Positions 29,938 through 38,895 of a stretch of DNA of 64,000 nucleotides are shown piece by piece (within the stretch, counting starts at the first letter, position 1; each line of letters opens with the position of its first letter). Source of the DNA: Marinihelvus sp963695135 (GTDB lineage: Bacteria > Pseudomonadota > Gammaproteobacteria > Xanthomonadales > SZUA-36); NCBI GenBank assembly GCA_963695135.1, contig CAVOGA010000001.1:558001-622000 (forward strand), written 5' to 3'. The position numbers were made by a program, and so were the translations under genes. The notes under the pieces are model-generated. The model saw only the letters and a list, made by a program, of their open reading frames with translations, made no database searches and was not told the DNA's origin.

Positions 29938-31367
29938 AGCGCTTTGCGCGATGGCTGCCGGCAATGCTGGGCCTGCTCCTGGTGGCGCCGGCGACGGCCG
30001 GGACCACGGTCGCCGTGGAAAACCTCGCGCTGGGCTTCGCGGACAATGGCGATCTGCTGGAAGCGAGGGCCTGTTTGCTGGCCTGCGACGCAGGCGCGAT
30101 CCACGAGCGCTCCCTGGCAGCAGCGCAGGGACTGGTGGTTTTTGGCGACGCCTCTGCCGAGCGGTTCAGTCTCGAGCGCCGCGACACGCCGGAGGCTGTC
30201 GAACTCGGGTTCACCAGCCCGGACGGCGCGCAGCAGCGCCGCTGGCGTATCCCGCGACAAGGCTGGCGCCTCGAGCTGGAAACCACCGGGGTCAACGAAG
30301 TTCTGATCTCCGGCAGCGCGGACTTCCAGCCGCGGGACGCGGCGGGCTTTGGCGCCTGGCTGGAGCAGCCGCGCTACCTTGACCTCGGGGAGGACAGCTT
30401 CGAGGTCATACCCGTTGATGAGCTGACCGACACCAGCCGCGTGATCAACGGCTGGGGCGGGTTCCGCGACCGCTTCTGGACCGTGGTAGTCAGGAGCGCG
30501 GGCCGGGCGGATTTCCAGTTCAGCCCGGTGAACGACTCTGCGATGCCTCAAGGCCCGTCCATGACCCTGGGCGGGGCGGGACTCGAGACCCTGTCCCTCT
30601 ATCTCGGGCCGGTCGAACCCCGCGCCCTGCGCTCTGCCGACCCGCAGCTGCACCAGATGATGTACGCCGGCCTGTGGTTCTGGCTGCGCTGGATCTGCGA
30701 CGGCCTGTTCTGGCTCCTGGCCCTGGTCCAGCAGCTGATACCCAACTGGGCACTGGCGATCATGGCCCTGTCCGTGGCGGTGCATTTCCTGATGCGCCCC
30801 CTGTCGATGATCGCCGACCGTCTGCAGGATGATGTGCACCGGACCGAGGCGCGGCTGGCGCCGGAGCTCAAGGAGATCAAGCGCAATTACAAGGGCGAGG
30901 AACAGTCCGAGCGGGTCCTGGCGCTGTACAAGGCGCACGGCGTCAATCCGCTATACAGCCTGAAAAGCCTGGCCGGCGTGGCGGTGGTGATTCCCGTCTT
31001 CATTGGCGCCTTTGACATGCTGGCGGAAAACATCTGGCTGGCGGAGGCGGGCTTTCTGTGGATCGATGACCTGTCCCGGCCGGATCATTTTTTCGCCCTG
31101 CCGTTCACGATCCCCTTCTTCGGCGGCTATTTCAACCTGCTGCCTTTTATCATGACGGGCCTGTCCGTGGCCGCCTCGGCGCTGCACCGCCACGAGGATA
31201 TGGATGACGCGAGCTTTGGCCACCACAAGCGGAACCTCACCCTGATGGCCCTGGCCTTCCTCGCCCTGTTCTACACTTTCCCGGCAGGCATGGTGCTGTA
31301 CTGGACCACCAACAACCTGCTGTCCGTGGTCAAATACGGCTGGCGCGCCGCCCGCCGCGCGTCATAA
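29934..31367 (+). CDS. Divergent YidC/Oxa1-like membrane protein
   Basis: The 477-residue protein has a cleavable-looking signal peptide (MLGLLLVAPATAG) in place of the first YidC helix, a periplasmic domain to about residue 235, and the five-helix Oxa1 core to the end, including ALYKAHGVNPLYSLKSLAG, which matches the ALYKxxxVNP stretch of YidC. In YidC a conserved Arg in TM2 forms the hydrophilic groove; here VHFLMRPLS places His284 at that position and Arg288 four residues later. The GTG start overlaps the sulfatase-like gene stop. A normal housekeeping yidC would sit by rnpA and mnmE, so this is a paralogue, perhaps specialised for the phosphonate pathway. Confidence 0.83.
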   Translation: MKRFARWLPAMLGLLLVAPATAGTTVAVENLALGFADNGDLLEARACLLACDAGAIHERSLAAAQGLVVFGDASAERFSLERRDTPEAVELGFTSPDGAQQRRWRIPRQGWRLELETTGVNEVLISGSADFQPRDAAGFGAWLEQPRYLDLGEDSFEVIPVDELTDTSRVINGWGGFRDRFWTVVVRSAGRADFQFSPVNDSAMPQGPSMTLGGAGLETLSLYLGPVEPRALRSADPQLHQMMYAGLWFWLRWICDGLFWLLALVQQLIPNWALAIMALSVAVHFLMRPLSMIADRLQDDVHRTEARLAPELKEIKRNYKGEEQSERVLALYKAHGVNPLYSLKSLAGVAVVIPVFIGAFDMLAENIWLAEAGFLWIDDLSRPDHFFALPFTIPFFGGYFNLLPFIMTGLSVAASALHRHEDMDDASFGHHKRNLTLMALAFLALFYTFPAGMVLYWTTNNLLSVVKYGWRAARRAS

Positions 31368-31393
31368 AGTCATCCTGAACCGGACGGGGCCGC

Positions 31394-33045
31394 TCAGTTC
31401 TGATCGCGTTGGCGGCTGATGCGGTGCACCAGCAGCACGGGGATCAATCCCAGCAGCACGATGGTGAGCGCAGCGCTGGATGCCTCGGCCAGCCGCTCGT
31501 CACTGGCCAGGCGGTAAACCCGCGTGGCCAGCGTGTCGAAGTTGAAGGGCCGCAGCAGCAGCGTAGCCGGCAGCTCCCGCATCGCATCCACGAACACCAA
31601 AAGCGCCGCTGCCGCCAGGCTGGATCGCAGCTGCGGCAGGTGGATGCGCCGCACCACGCCCCAGGGCGAAGCCCCCAGGCTGCGCGCGCCGGCATCCATC
31701 GCCTGCGGAATGGCTGCAAGGCCTGCTTCCACGGTGTTAAAACCGACGGTCAGGAAGCGGCACACGTAGGCGTAAACCAGCAGGATAACGGTACCCGACA
31801 GCACCAGCCCGCCGCCGTAGCCAAAGACATCGCGCAGCCAGGCAGTGAGCTGGCGGTCCACTGCACCCACCGGGCCCAGCAGGCCCACCGCCAATAGCAT
31901 GCCGGGCAGGGCGTAACCGAGGGTGCCCAGGCGCGTCAGCACCCTGACCGGGTTGTTGCGGCCGCCGCCGGGGCCCCGGCGAAGGGCGTAGCTCATCAGC
32001 AGTCCAAGCGCCGTTGCAATCAGCGCCGCGGCCAGCGAAACGCTGGTGCTGTTAAGCGTGTAGTCGATAAAGCCACGCCCCAGCAGCTGGTCGCCCCCGG
32101 ATTGCAGCTTGTAGGACAGCAATACGCCCACGGGCAGCACGAATCCCAGCAACACGGGCAGGGCGCAGGCCAGGCTGGCCAGCAGGGCGCGTCCGCCGCG
32201 CCAGGCTCAGCGTGCGCGGCCGGCGGTGGTCCCGCGCGTCCGGGCGGCCCTTGCGGGTGGCCGCCTCGAAGGACACCAGCAGCGCGACAAACAGCAGCAT
32301 CACCGCGGCCAGCTTCATGGCCGCCGTCTTGTCGCCCAGGCCCAACCAGGTCCGGTAGATCCCGGTGCTGAAGGTGGACACGCCGAAGTAGTCCACCACG
32401 CCGAAAGTCGGCCAGGGTTTCCATCAGCACCAGGGCCAGTCCGCCGGCGATGGCCGGGCGCGCCGGGGGCAGGGCGACGCGCCAGAAGGCCCGGCCCGGC
32501 GACATGCCCAGCACCCGCGCGGCTTCAAACTGCGCGCCGGAGCGCGTGGCGAAGCTGGTGCGGGTCAGCAGGTAAATGTAGGGGTAGAGCACCAGCGCCA
32601 GCATTGCAGCCGCCCCGGGCAGGGAGCGAATACCGCCAATGGCGAACTCGTCAATGCCCAGCCCCAGGGCCTGGCGAATGCCGCTTTGCAGCGGTCCGGA
32701 GACTTCCAGCAGGTCGGTGTAGGCATAGGCCAGTACGTAAGCGGGCGCCGCCAGCGGCAACACCAGCATCCAGTCGAAGTAGCGCCGCCCGGGGAACTCG
32801 CAGCTGGCCACCAGCCAGGCGCAGCCGACACCCGGCACCAGCGCGAGCACCCCGGTCAGCACCATCAGCGCCAGGGTGTTGAGTACGTAATCGACCAGGA
32901 CCGTGCTGAGGATGTGTGACCAGCCCTCGCTGCCGGGTGCAAACAAGGCCAGGCACACGGCCACAAGTGGCACGGCCACCACGGCGGCCGCCAGCAAGGA
33001 GGGTATCAACCACAGGCGGCTGGCGCTGCGACCGGCGCTCAGCAT
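31394..33045 (-). CDS. fbpB: Ferric iron ABC transporter permease, two frameshifts
   Basis: The joined protein of about 550 residues is a fused two-domain permease with roughly twelve helices, as in FbpB/SfuB. Each half has the EAA loop that contacts the ATPase: FEAARVLGMSPGRAFWRVAL in the first and MDAGARSLGASPWGVVRRIH in the second. It imports ferric iron released in the periplasm. The frame shifts near 32405 (after METLADF, continuing at DYFGVSTFSTGIYRTWLGLG) and near 32200. The gene is divergent from the ATPase gene, which is unusual because fbpABC are normally in one operon. Confidence 0.87.
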
Positions 33046-33056
33046 AGACTTGCGCT

Positions 33057-33068
33057 TTGAGCGCTCAA
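33057..33068. promoter_or_regulatory. Perfect palindrome between divergent fbpB and fbpC
   Basis: TTGAGCGCTCAA is an exact 12-bp palindrome in the 56-base gap between the two divergent start codons. It does not resemble a Fur box. It could be an operator, or chance. Confidence 0.35.
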
Positions 33069-33101
33069 GAGTCTGCCGTCCTGTCGGCGCCGAACACCCC
33101 T

Positions 33102-34171
33102 ATGCTGTCTTTCGAATCGATCCATTACGCCTACCATAAGCGTCCGGTACTCAAGGATGTCAGTTTCAGCGCTGCGCCCGGTGAGATCACCTGCGTGGTG
33201 GGGCCGTCCGGTTGCGGCAAGTCGACGCTGCTCGCCCTGGCCGCGGGCCTGCTCGACATGCAGGAAGGCGCCCTGCGTCTGGACGACGAGCTGCTGGCCG
33301 GTGCGGGCCTGAACCTGCCGCCGGAGCAGCGTCCGGTGGGTCTCGTGTTCCAGGAGGGCGCTTTGTTTCCGCATCTTACCGTGGCCGAAAACGTCGGCTT
33401 CGGCGTCAGCGGCGCACAGCGTAACGCACGGGTAACGAGCTGCTAGGCCTGGTAGGCCTGGCTGAGGAGGCACAGCGCCATCCGCATACCCTGTCCGGCG
33501 GCCAGCGCCAGCGGGTCGCCCTGGCGCGGGCGCTGGCACCGACGCCCGCGCGCGCTGCTGTTTGACGAGCCGTACGCCAATCTCGACCAGGAGCTGCGCC
33601 AGGCGCTGCGCGTCGAGGCCCGTGACATGGTGCGCGAGAGCGGCACCATCGGCGTGTTTGTCACCCATGATCCGGATGACGTGATGGCGCTGGCGGACCA
33701 GGTGGTGGTGCTGAGCGAGGGTGAGCTGGTGCAGGCGGGCACGCCCCGCGCCCTGTTCGATGCCCGGCCAGCAGCCTCGTGGCACGGCTGTTCGGCAGCG
33801 CCCAGCGCCTGGACGCGGTGCTGGAAGCCGGCCAGCTGGTCACCGGCTTCGGCCGCTGGCCGCTGGATGTGCTGGCGCCGGCCACGGCGCCGTCCCTGCT
33901 CGAATCGGGCCGGGCCCTGGAGTTGAGCCTGCGCCCGGATTCGCTGCAGCTGGCCAGCACCGCTGACGATGCCGGCGTTACCGTCCACGAGGTGCGCCTG
34001 GCCGGCAACGATGACCTGGTCGAACTGGACAACGGGCAGGGCGGGCGCCTGTATGTCCGCCATGTCCGGCCCCACGGCCTGCAGGCGGGGGACCCGGTGC
34101 GTGTTCAGCCGGCGCCCGGCAGCGTGTTCGCTTTTCCGCCCCGTGAACTGAGCCGCCTGCTGTGTTGTTAA
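33102..34171 (+). CDS. fbpC: Ferric iron ABC transporter ATP-binding protein, three frameshifts
   Basis: The Walker A motif is VVGPSGCGKSTLLAL, the signature is LSGGQRQRVALARALAP, Walker B is LLFDEPYANLD and the H-loop is VFVTHDPDDV, all in the correct order. After the ATPase domain a TOBE-type domain follows to the C-terminus, as in FbpC and PotA-like proteins. Frames change near 33430, 33548 and 33768. I use the ATG at 33102 (MLSFESIHYAYHKRPVL); a TTG at 33057 would extend it but would leave only 11 bases to the divergent fbpB start. It energises uptake of ferric iron with FbpB and the binding protein encoded next. Confidence 0.88.
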
Positions 34172-34190
34172 TGAGAAAGATTCTCATTAA
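34168..34190. promoter_or_regulatory. Fur box upstream of fbpA
   Basis: TTAATGAGAA and TTCTCATTAA form a perfect 10-bp inverted repeat with a 3-base spacer, overlapping the fbpC stop codon and ending 17 bases before the fbpA start. AT-rich palindromes of this TGAGAA/TTCTCA form are typical Fur sites, so fbpA has its own iron-repressed promoter. Confidence 0.88.
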
Positions 34191-34207
34191 CATACGCCCC
34201 TTCAACC

Positions 34208-35291
34208 ATGAACGGAATACCCCCGATGCGTTTGCAAAGCCTCATTGCCCTTGTTGCCGCCGTGCTGCTCGCTGCCTGCGACCAGTCCGAAAACACCACG
34301 ACCGACTCAAACTCTGAAGCGGCCGGCGCAGCGCAGGACCAGGTAGTCAACCTGTATTCCTCACGCCACTACGACACGGACCTGCGGCTCTATGACGATT
34401 TCACCGAGCAGACCGGGCATCGAGGTCAACCTGATCGAGGCGGGCGCGGACGAGCTGATCGAACGCATCCTCAGTGAGGGTGAGTTCACCCAGGCGGACC
34501 TGCTGGTCACCGTGGACGCGGGACGCCTCTGGCGGGCCGAGCAGGCGGGCGTTTTCGCGCCGGTAGAGTCGGAGGTTCTTATCGAGCGGATCCCGCCCTA
34601 CCTGCGCCAGCCGGAGGGCCTCTGGTTTGGTCTTTCCACCCGCGCCCGGGTCATCATCTATAACAAGGCTGCCGGTCTGCCGGCGCCGCTTGCCAGCTAC
34701 GCGGACCTCGCGGACCCGGCGCACCGGGGCCTGGTGTGTATCCGCTCCTCGGGCAATATTTACAACCAGTCCCTGCTGGCCGGGATGATTTCCCGCGACG
34801 GCGTTGAGGCTGCGGAAGCCTGGGCGAGCGGCGTGGTGGAAAACTTCGCGCGGCCGCCCCAGGGCAATGACACGGCGCAGATTCGCGCGGTGGCCAGCGG
34901 TGAGTGCGGCATCGGCCTCGTGAACAGCTATTACCTGGCGCGCCTGGCCGCGTCGGAGGACCCCGAGGAGCGGGCCCTGGCCGGGGCGGTGGGCGTGGTC
35001 TTTCCTGACCAGGGGGGCAACGGCACCCACATCAACGTCAGCGGTGCGGGCCTGGTGGTGAACGCACCCAACCGCGAAAACGCGATCCGCTTCCTCGAGT
35101 ACCTGACCAGTGAGCAGGCGCAGAGCTACTTCGCCAATGGCAACCACGAGTACCCGGCGGTGAACGGCGTGCCGCCCTCCCCGGCGCTCGTGGCCCTGGG
35201 CAGCTTTGAGCCGGACACGATCAACGCGGAAGAGCTTGGCAAATACCAGGCCGAGGCCGTGAAAGTCTTTGACCGGGCCGGCTGGCGCTGA
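34208..35291 (+). CDS. fbpA: Ferric iron ABC transporter substrate-binding lipoprotein, one frameshift
   Basis: The protein has a lipoprotein signal (ALVAAVLLAACDQSE, with the lipidated Cys) followed by VNLYSSRHYDTDLRLYDDF, the strongly conserved start of the FbpA/FutA ferric-binding family. QSLLAGMISRDG and GLVNSYYLARLA, with iron-ligand tyrosines, follow, and ISVSGAGLVV-like sequence precedes the C-terminal helices. The frame changes near 34420, between DFTEQTG and IEVNLIEAGADELI. It captures ferric iron at the outer face of the inner membrane for FbpB and FbpC. A later ATG at 34226 would still keep the whole signal peptide, so the exact start is uncertain. Confidence 0.9.
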
Positions 35292-35343
35292 GCCGGCGAC
35301 CAGCCAGCCCCGGTTTGCTCCCGGGCCATCCTGAGATGTCCCG

Positions 35344-36069
35344 GTGATACCCGGGCAATGGTTTGCCGCCCACCAGGACTGGCTGTGGCTGGTCACGGTG
35401 ATTGCCGACCTGGGTTTCGCCGTGCTGTGCTACCGCCTGTTCGGGCGCGTGGGCCTGTATGGCGTGATCATTTTCAGCCTGTTGCTGGCCAACATCATGG
35501 GGCCCAAGCTCACCATCGTGTTCGGGCTGCAGACCAGCATGGGCGTGATCATTTACTCCAGCATCTTTTTTGCCACCGACCTGTTGAGCGAAAAATACGG
35601 CAGCCGCGAGGCCCAGCGCGCAGTGATGCTGGGCTTTTTCATCAGCATCGTGCTGGTGGTCATGACCCAGCTGAGCATGCTGTATGCCCCGTCCACCGCG
35701 CCCGAGACCGCCGAGTTCGCCAGCACCGTGCACGCAGCGACCGTGACCCTGTTCGATTACACGCCGCGCTTCGTGTTCGGCTCGCTGCTGGCCTATTTGA
35801 TCAGCCAGTCGCTGGATGTGTGGCTGTTCCACAGGATTCGCGAAGCCACCGGCGGCAAGCACCTGTGGCTGCGCAACACGGGGTCCACGCTGCTGTCCCA
35901 GGCCGCCGATACGCTGATTTACGGCCTGGTGGTGTGGTGGGGCCTGGTGGACCTGGTCACCGCCCTGCAGCTGGCTGCGGCCAAGTACGTGTTCAAGTTT
36001 GCCATCGCGGTGATCGACACGCCGTTTATCTACTGGGCCCGGCGCTGGCCACCACGCACGGAGCGCTGA
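35344..36069 (+). CDS. Queuosine precursor transporter (YhhQ family)
   Basis: The 241-residue membrane protein has six or so helices and the YhhQ/COG1738 motifs FSLLLANIMGPKLTIVFG, SSIFFATDLLSEKYG and FVFGSLLAYLISQSLDVWLF. Members import the queuosine precursors preQ0 or preQ1 for tRNA modification. It lies 52 bases after fbpA; whether it is in the same transcript is unclear. No queuosine synthesis genes are in the window, which fits a salvage role. Confidence 0.88.
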   Translation: MIPGQWFAAHQDWLWLVTVIADLGFAVLCYRLFGRVGLYGVIIFSLLLANIMGPKLTIVFGLQTSMGVIIYSSIFFATDLLSEKYGSREAQRAVMLGFFISIVLVVMTQLSMLYAPSTAPETAEFASTVHAATVTLFDYTPRFVFGSLLAYLISQSLDVWLFHRIREATGGKHLWLRNTGSTLLSQAADTLIYGLVVWWGLVDLVTALQLAAAKYVFKFAIAVIDTPFIYWARRWPPRTER

Positions 36070-36230
36070 ACCGGAGGTCGACTGGCCACCGGGTAACCTG
36101 AACGCAACCGACTGATTTTACGTGAATAAATTGTTCGTGCCGCCAGAAAACGCTGCAAAAACCATGAGCCTGCGCAATAAGCCCTGCGCCTGCGGCTCGA
36201 GCCGGAACCCGGCATGCTCGTGGCCTTTCC

Positions 36231-36975
36231 TCACGAGCCACCCGCCAGCGCCAGGTAAAAGCGGCTGACGCGCCGGCGGCGGACCGAACCTTCCTGCCAG
36301 CTGTCCACCAGCTCGCCGCCGGCCTGGTCGATAAGCGCCTCCACCCGTGAGCGGTGGATGTGATGAATCTCCACCGGCGCCTTGCCGCGCAGGCGCTTCC
36401 AGGCCCGGCGCAGGGTGCCTGAGCGGAAACGATACCAGGCCGCAGCGGCCGTGCCCGGCTGGACCAGCGGACCGTCGGGCACCTGGAACAGGGCGATGCC
36501 GCCGGGCCTCAGGACCCGCATGAATTCGCCGATGTAGGCCTCCGAAGCCTCCGGCGGGATGTGCTGCAGGGTAATGTTGCTGTAGATAAAGTCGAAGGCC
36601 CCGTCCGGAAACAGGGACAGGTCCGCCACCGTGTTGACATGGTAGTTGCAGCGCTCCGCCATGCTGGTTGAACTCGCGGGCCTTGCTGACCATGGAAGCT
36701 GAAATATCCACGCCGTCCACCGCGTCGAAATGTCCGGCCAGCGCCTGGGTCAGCCGGCCCACGCCGCAGCCGAAATCCAGCGCACGGCCCCTGGCGGCGG
36801 GCAGGCCCCGGTCCGCCAGGCCGGCCATCACGGCGTCAATCTCGGCCTTGCCGCGGGCGAAAAACACCTGCGGATCCCAGCGGTTGCCCTTCGCCTCGGG
36901 AAAGCTGAGCACCGCGTAGAGCGGGTCCTCGGCGCCAAGGGCGTCATAGGTTTTCTGAACGTGTTTCAGGGCCAT
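36231..36975 (-). CDS. Class I SAM-dependent methyltransferase, one frameshift
   Basis: The protein of about 247 residues has the SAM-binding motif I ALDFGCGVGRLTQALA, the acidic residue of motif II in VDGVDISASMV and motif post-I/III in FDFIYSNITLQHIPPE and LRPGGIALFQVP. The frame shifts near 36660, between SKAREFNQHG and AERCNYHVNTVADLS. It looks like a small-molecule or lipid methyltransferase; the substrate is not evident. It faces away from the following membrane protein gene. Confidence 0.82.
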
Positions 36976-37083
36976 GATGGGTCAGCAGTCCGCCTCAGCT
37001 TGAGCGTTCGGGGCAAGTACCGCAGTTTAGCAAAGCGGCGCGGTCAGCTTTCCGCATTCCGGGTCCGCGGGTACTATCTGCCG

Positions 37084-38186
37084 ATGTTCGAGCTCAATGT
37101 CATCGGCGTGTTCGCCCTGCTGGCGACCGCCATGTGCTGGTCGCTGGCCGTGCTGCTGTATCGCACCGGCGCCCCCGACTCGGTGGCGCGCAAGCTCTCC
37201 CTGCTGCTGGTGGTCGAGGGCATAACGCTGATCTCCAGCGGCTATATCGATCTGTTCTTCACGGCGGAACTGAAGGCCCTGACCTGGTACCCGGCATGGT
37301 TCCAGGCCGAGTTCGTGGTGCACACCATTGGCGATTGCGCAATGCTGGCGCTTTATCCGCCGTTCCTGGCCGCCGCGCTTGATACCCCGCTTGCGCGACC
37401 CTTCGGCAGCCGCAACGCCCGCATTGCCCTGGCTGTCGCCGCGACGGCGCTGGCTGTGCTGACGCTCACAACGCCATGAAGCTGGGCAGCACCCTGCTGT
37501 ATCTGTCCCTTTCGACCATGTTCACCTTCGCCCTGATCGCCTCGCTGCACGCCTGGCGCCGGGCGGCCGCTGCGGCCAGGACCCGTGCCCGGTCCTTTGC
37601 CGTGGCCTTCGGCGTGCGGGACCTGCTCTGGGGTTATGTATACGGGAATGTCGCCTGGCAGGTCTGGGGCAACACCATGGGCTATGTGCCGGATGATGTG
37701 AACGACCCGGTATACACCATTTACCTGCTGGGCACGCTGCTCGCCGTGCCCCTGATCGCCTATGGCATCCTGCGCACGCAGCTCTTCGACATCGATCTGC
37801 GCATCCGCTGGACCATCAGGCAGTCGACCCTGGGCGGGGCGATCCTGGCGATACTGTTTGTCACCACCGAGGCCGCCGACCGGTTCCTGAGCTCGGAGCT
37901 CGGCGACTATGCGGGCCTGGCCGCCGCGGCGCTGATCGTGTTCTTCCTGTCGCCGCTGCAGCGCTTCGCCGAGGGCGTGGCGGCCAGGGCGATGCCCAAT
38001 ACCAACAACACGCCGGAATACGTCGCTTTCCGCAAGATGCAGGTGTATGAAGCCGCGGTATCGGAAGCCCTGCAGCAGGACGGGATTTCTGCAAAGGAAC
38101 GCGCCCTGCTCGGGCATTTGCGTGCTTCCCTGGGCATATCGGAAGCAGACGCGGAGTTGATCGAGCAGGGCCTTAAGCCCGGCTGA
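37084..38186 (+). CDS. Multi-helix membrane protein of unknown function (one gene with a frameshift, or two coupled genes)
   Basis: Two adjacent open frames meet at an ATGA overlap at 37476-37479. The first (132 residues, four predicted helices) and the second (236 residues, five or so helices, then a soluble C-terminal domain of about 60 residues) look like the two halves of one protein. The second holds LRTQLFDIDLRIRWTIRQST and a helix-rich C-terminus (EAALxE-like). I know similar membrane regions from histidine kinase N-termini, but no kinase domain is present. I see no catalytic motif and give no function. If it is one gene, an indel lies near 37465. Confidence 0.65.
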
Positions 38187-38298
38187 TTGCCGCTGCGCGC
38201 CGCAAACAAGGCCCATGGCGAAACCAGGCGGCAGTGCGGTCCAGTCCGCCGGGGTGGGCTTGGCCCGGGGTCGGCGCTCTGCCGCCGGCGCTTGCGGG

Positions 38299-38862
38299 TC
38301 AGTCCGCCTCGCGCAGGTGGCGGCGCACCCAGGCCCGGGCAAAACGCAGCTGGCGCTTGGCTGTGGATTCGGACACCTGCAGCGCCTCGCCGATCTCCCG
38401 GTAGGTGTGGCCGCCAAAGTAGTGCAGCTCCAGCACCCGCTCCAGTTGCGGATCGTGTTCTGCCAGCGCCGCCAGCGCCTCGTGCAGGGCCAGGACGTCC
38501 GGACTCGTGGACGGCCCCGCCAGCCGGCCTTCCTCGAGGGTGAGTTTGACCAGTCCGCCGCCGCGCTTCTGTGCGTTACGGGCCTCGGCGTGGTTGACCA
38601 GGATGCGCCGCATCATGCGGGCGGCCAGGGCGTAAAAGTGGGCGCGGTTTTCCACCGCCGGCTTTGAGCCGGCGAGCTGCAGCCAGGCCTCGTTCAGCAC
38701 CGCCGTTGCCTGCAGGGTCTGGGCCTGGCCCTCCTGCCGGAAGGCGGACCGGGCCAGCCGGTGCAGGTGCTCGTAGACCAGGGGCGTAAGGGCCGCCATG
38801 GCCTCCTCGTCCCCGTCACTCCAGCGCGACAGCAGCCGGGTGATGTCCTGTTGCTCGTTCAC
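38299..38862 (-). CDS. ECF-type sigma factor, TIGR02999-like family
   Basis: The 187-residue protein has sigma region 2 (LTPLVYEHLHRLARSAFR, then ATAVLNEAWLQLAG) and region 4 (LELHYFGGHTYREIGEALQV with the helix-turn-helix SESTAKRQLRFARAWVR). This is the ECF subgroup that regularly lies directly beside large TPR-containing Ser/Thr kinases, as here: the kinase gene begins its stretch just 33 bases upstream on the same strand. No anti-sigma factor is adjacent, and the kinase is the likely regulator, by phosphorylation or binding. Confidence 0.9.
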   Translation of the reverse strand: MNEQQDITRLLSRWSDGDEEAMAALTPLVYEHLHRLARSAFRQEGQAQTLQATAVLNEAWLQLAGSKPAVENRAHFYALAARMMRRILVNHAEARNAQKRGGGLVKLTLEEGRLAGPSTSPDVLALHEALAALAEHDPQLERVLELHYFGGHTYREIGEALQVSESTAKRQLRFARAWVRRHLREAD

Positions 38863-38895
38863 CGCCAGGGCGTCGGGGAGCGTGCCATGGGCGCT

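Noticed and set aside
36164..36268. A 34-codon frame with NKPCACGSSRNPACS, similar to a SEC-C metal-binding motif
   Set aside because: The spacing of the last cysteines does not fit SEC-C, there is no further domain, and it overlaps the methyltransferase 3' end. An indel could hide a real short gene, but I cannot support it.
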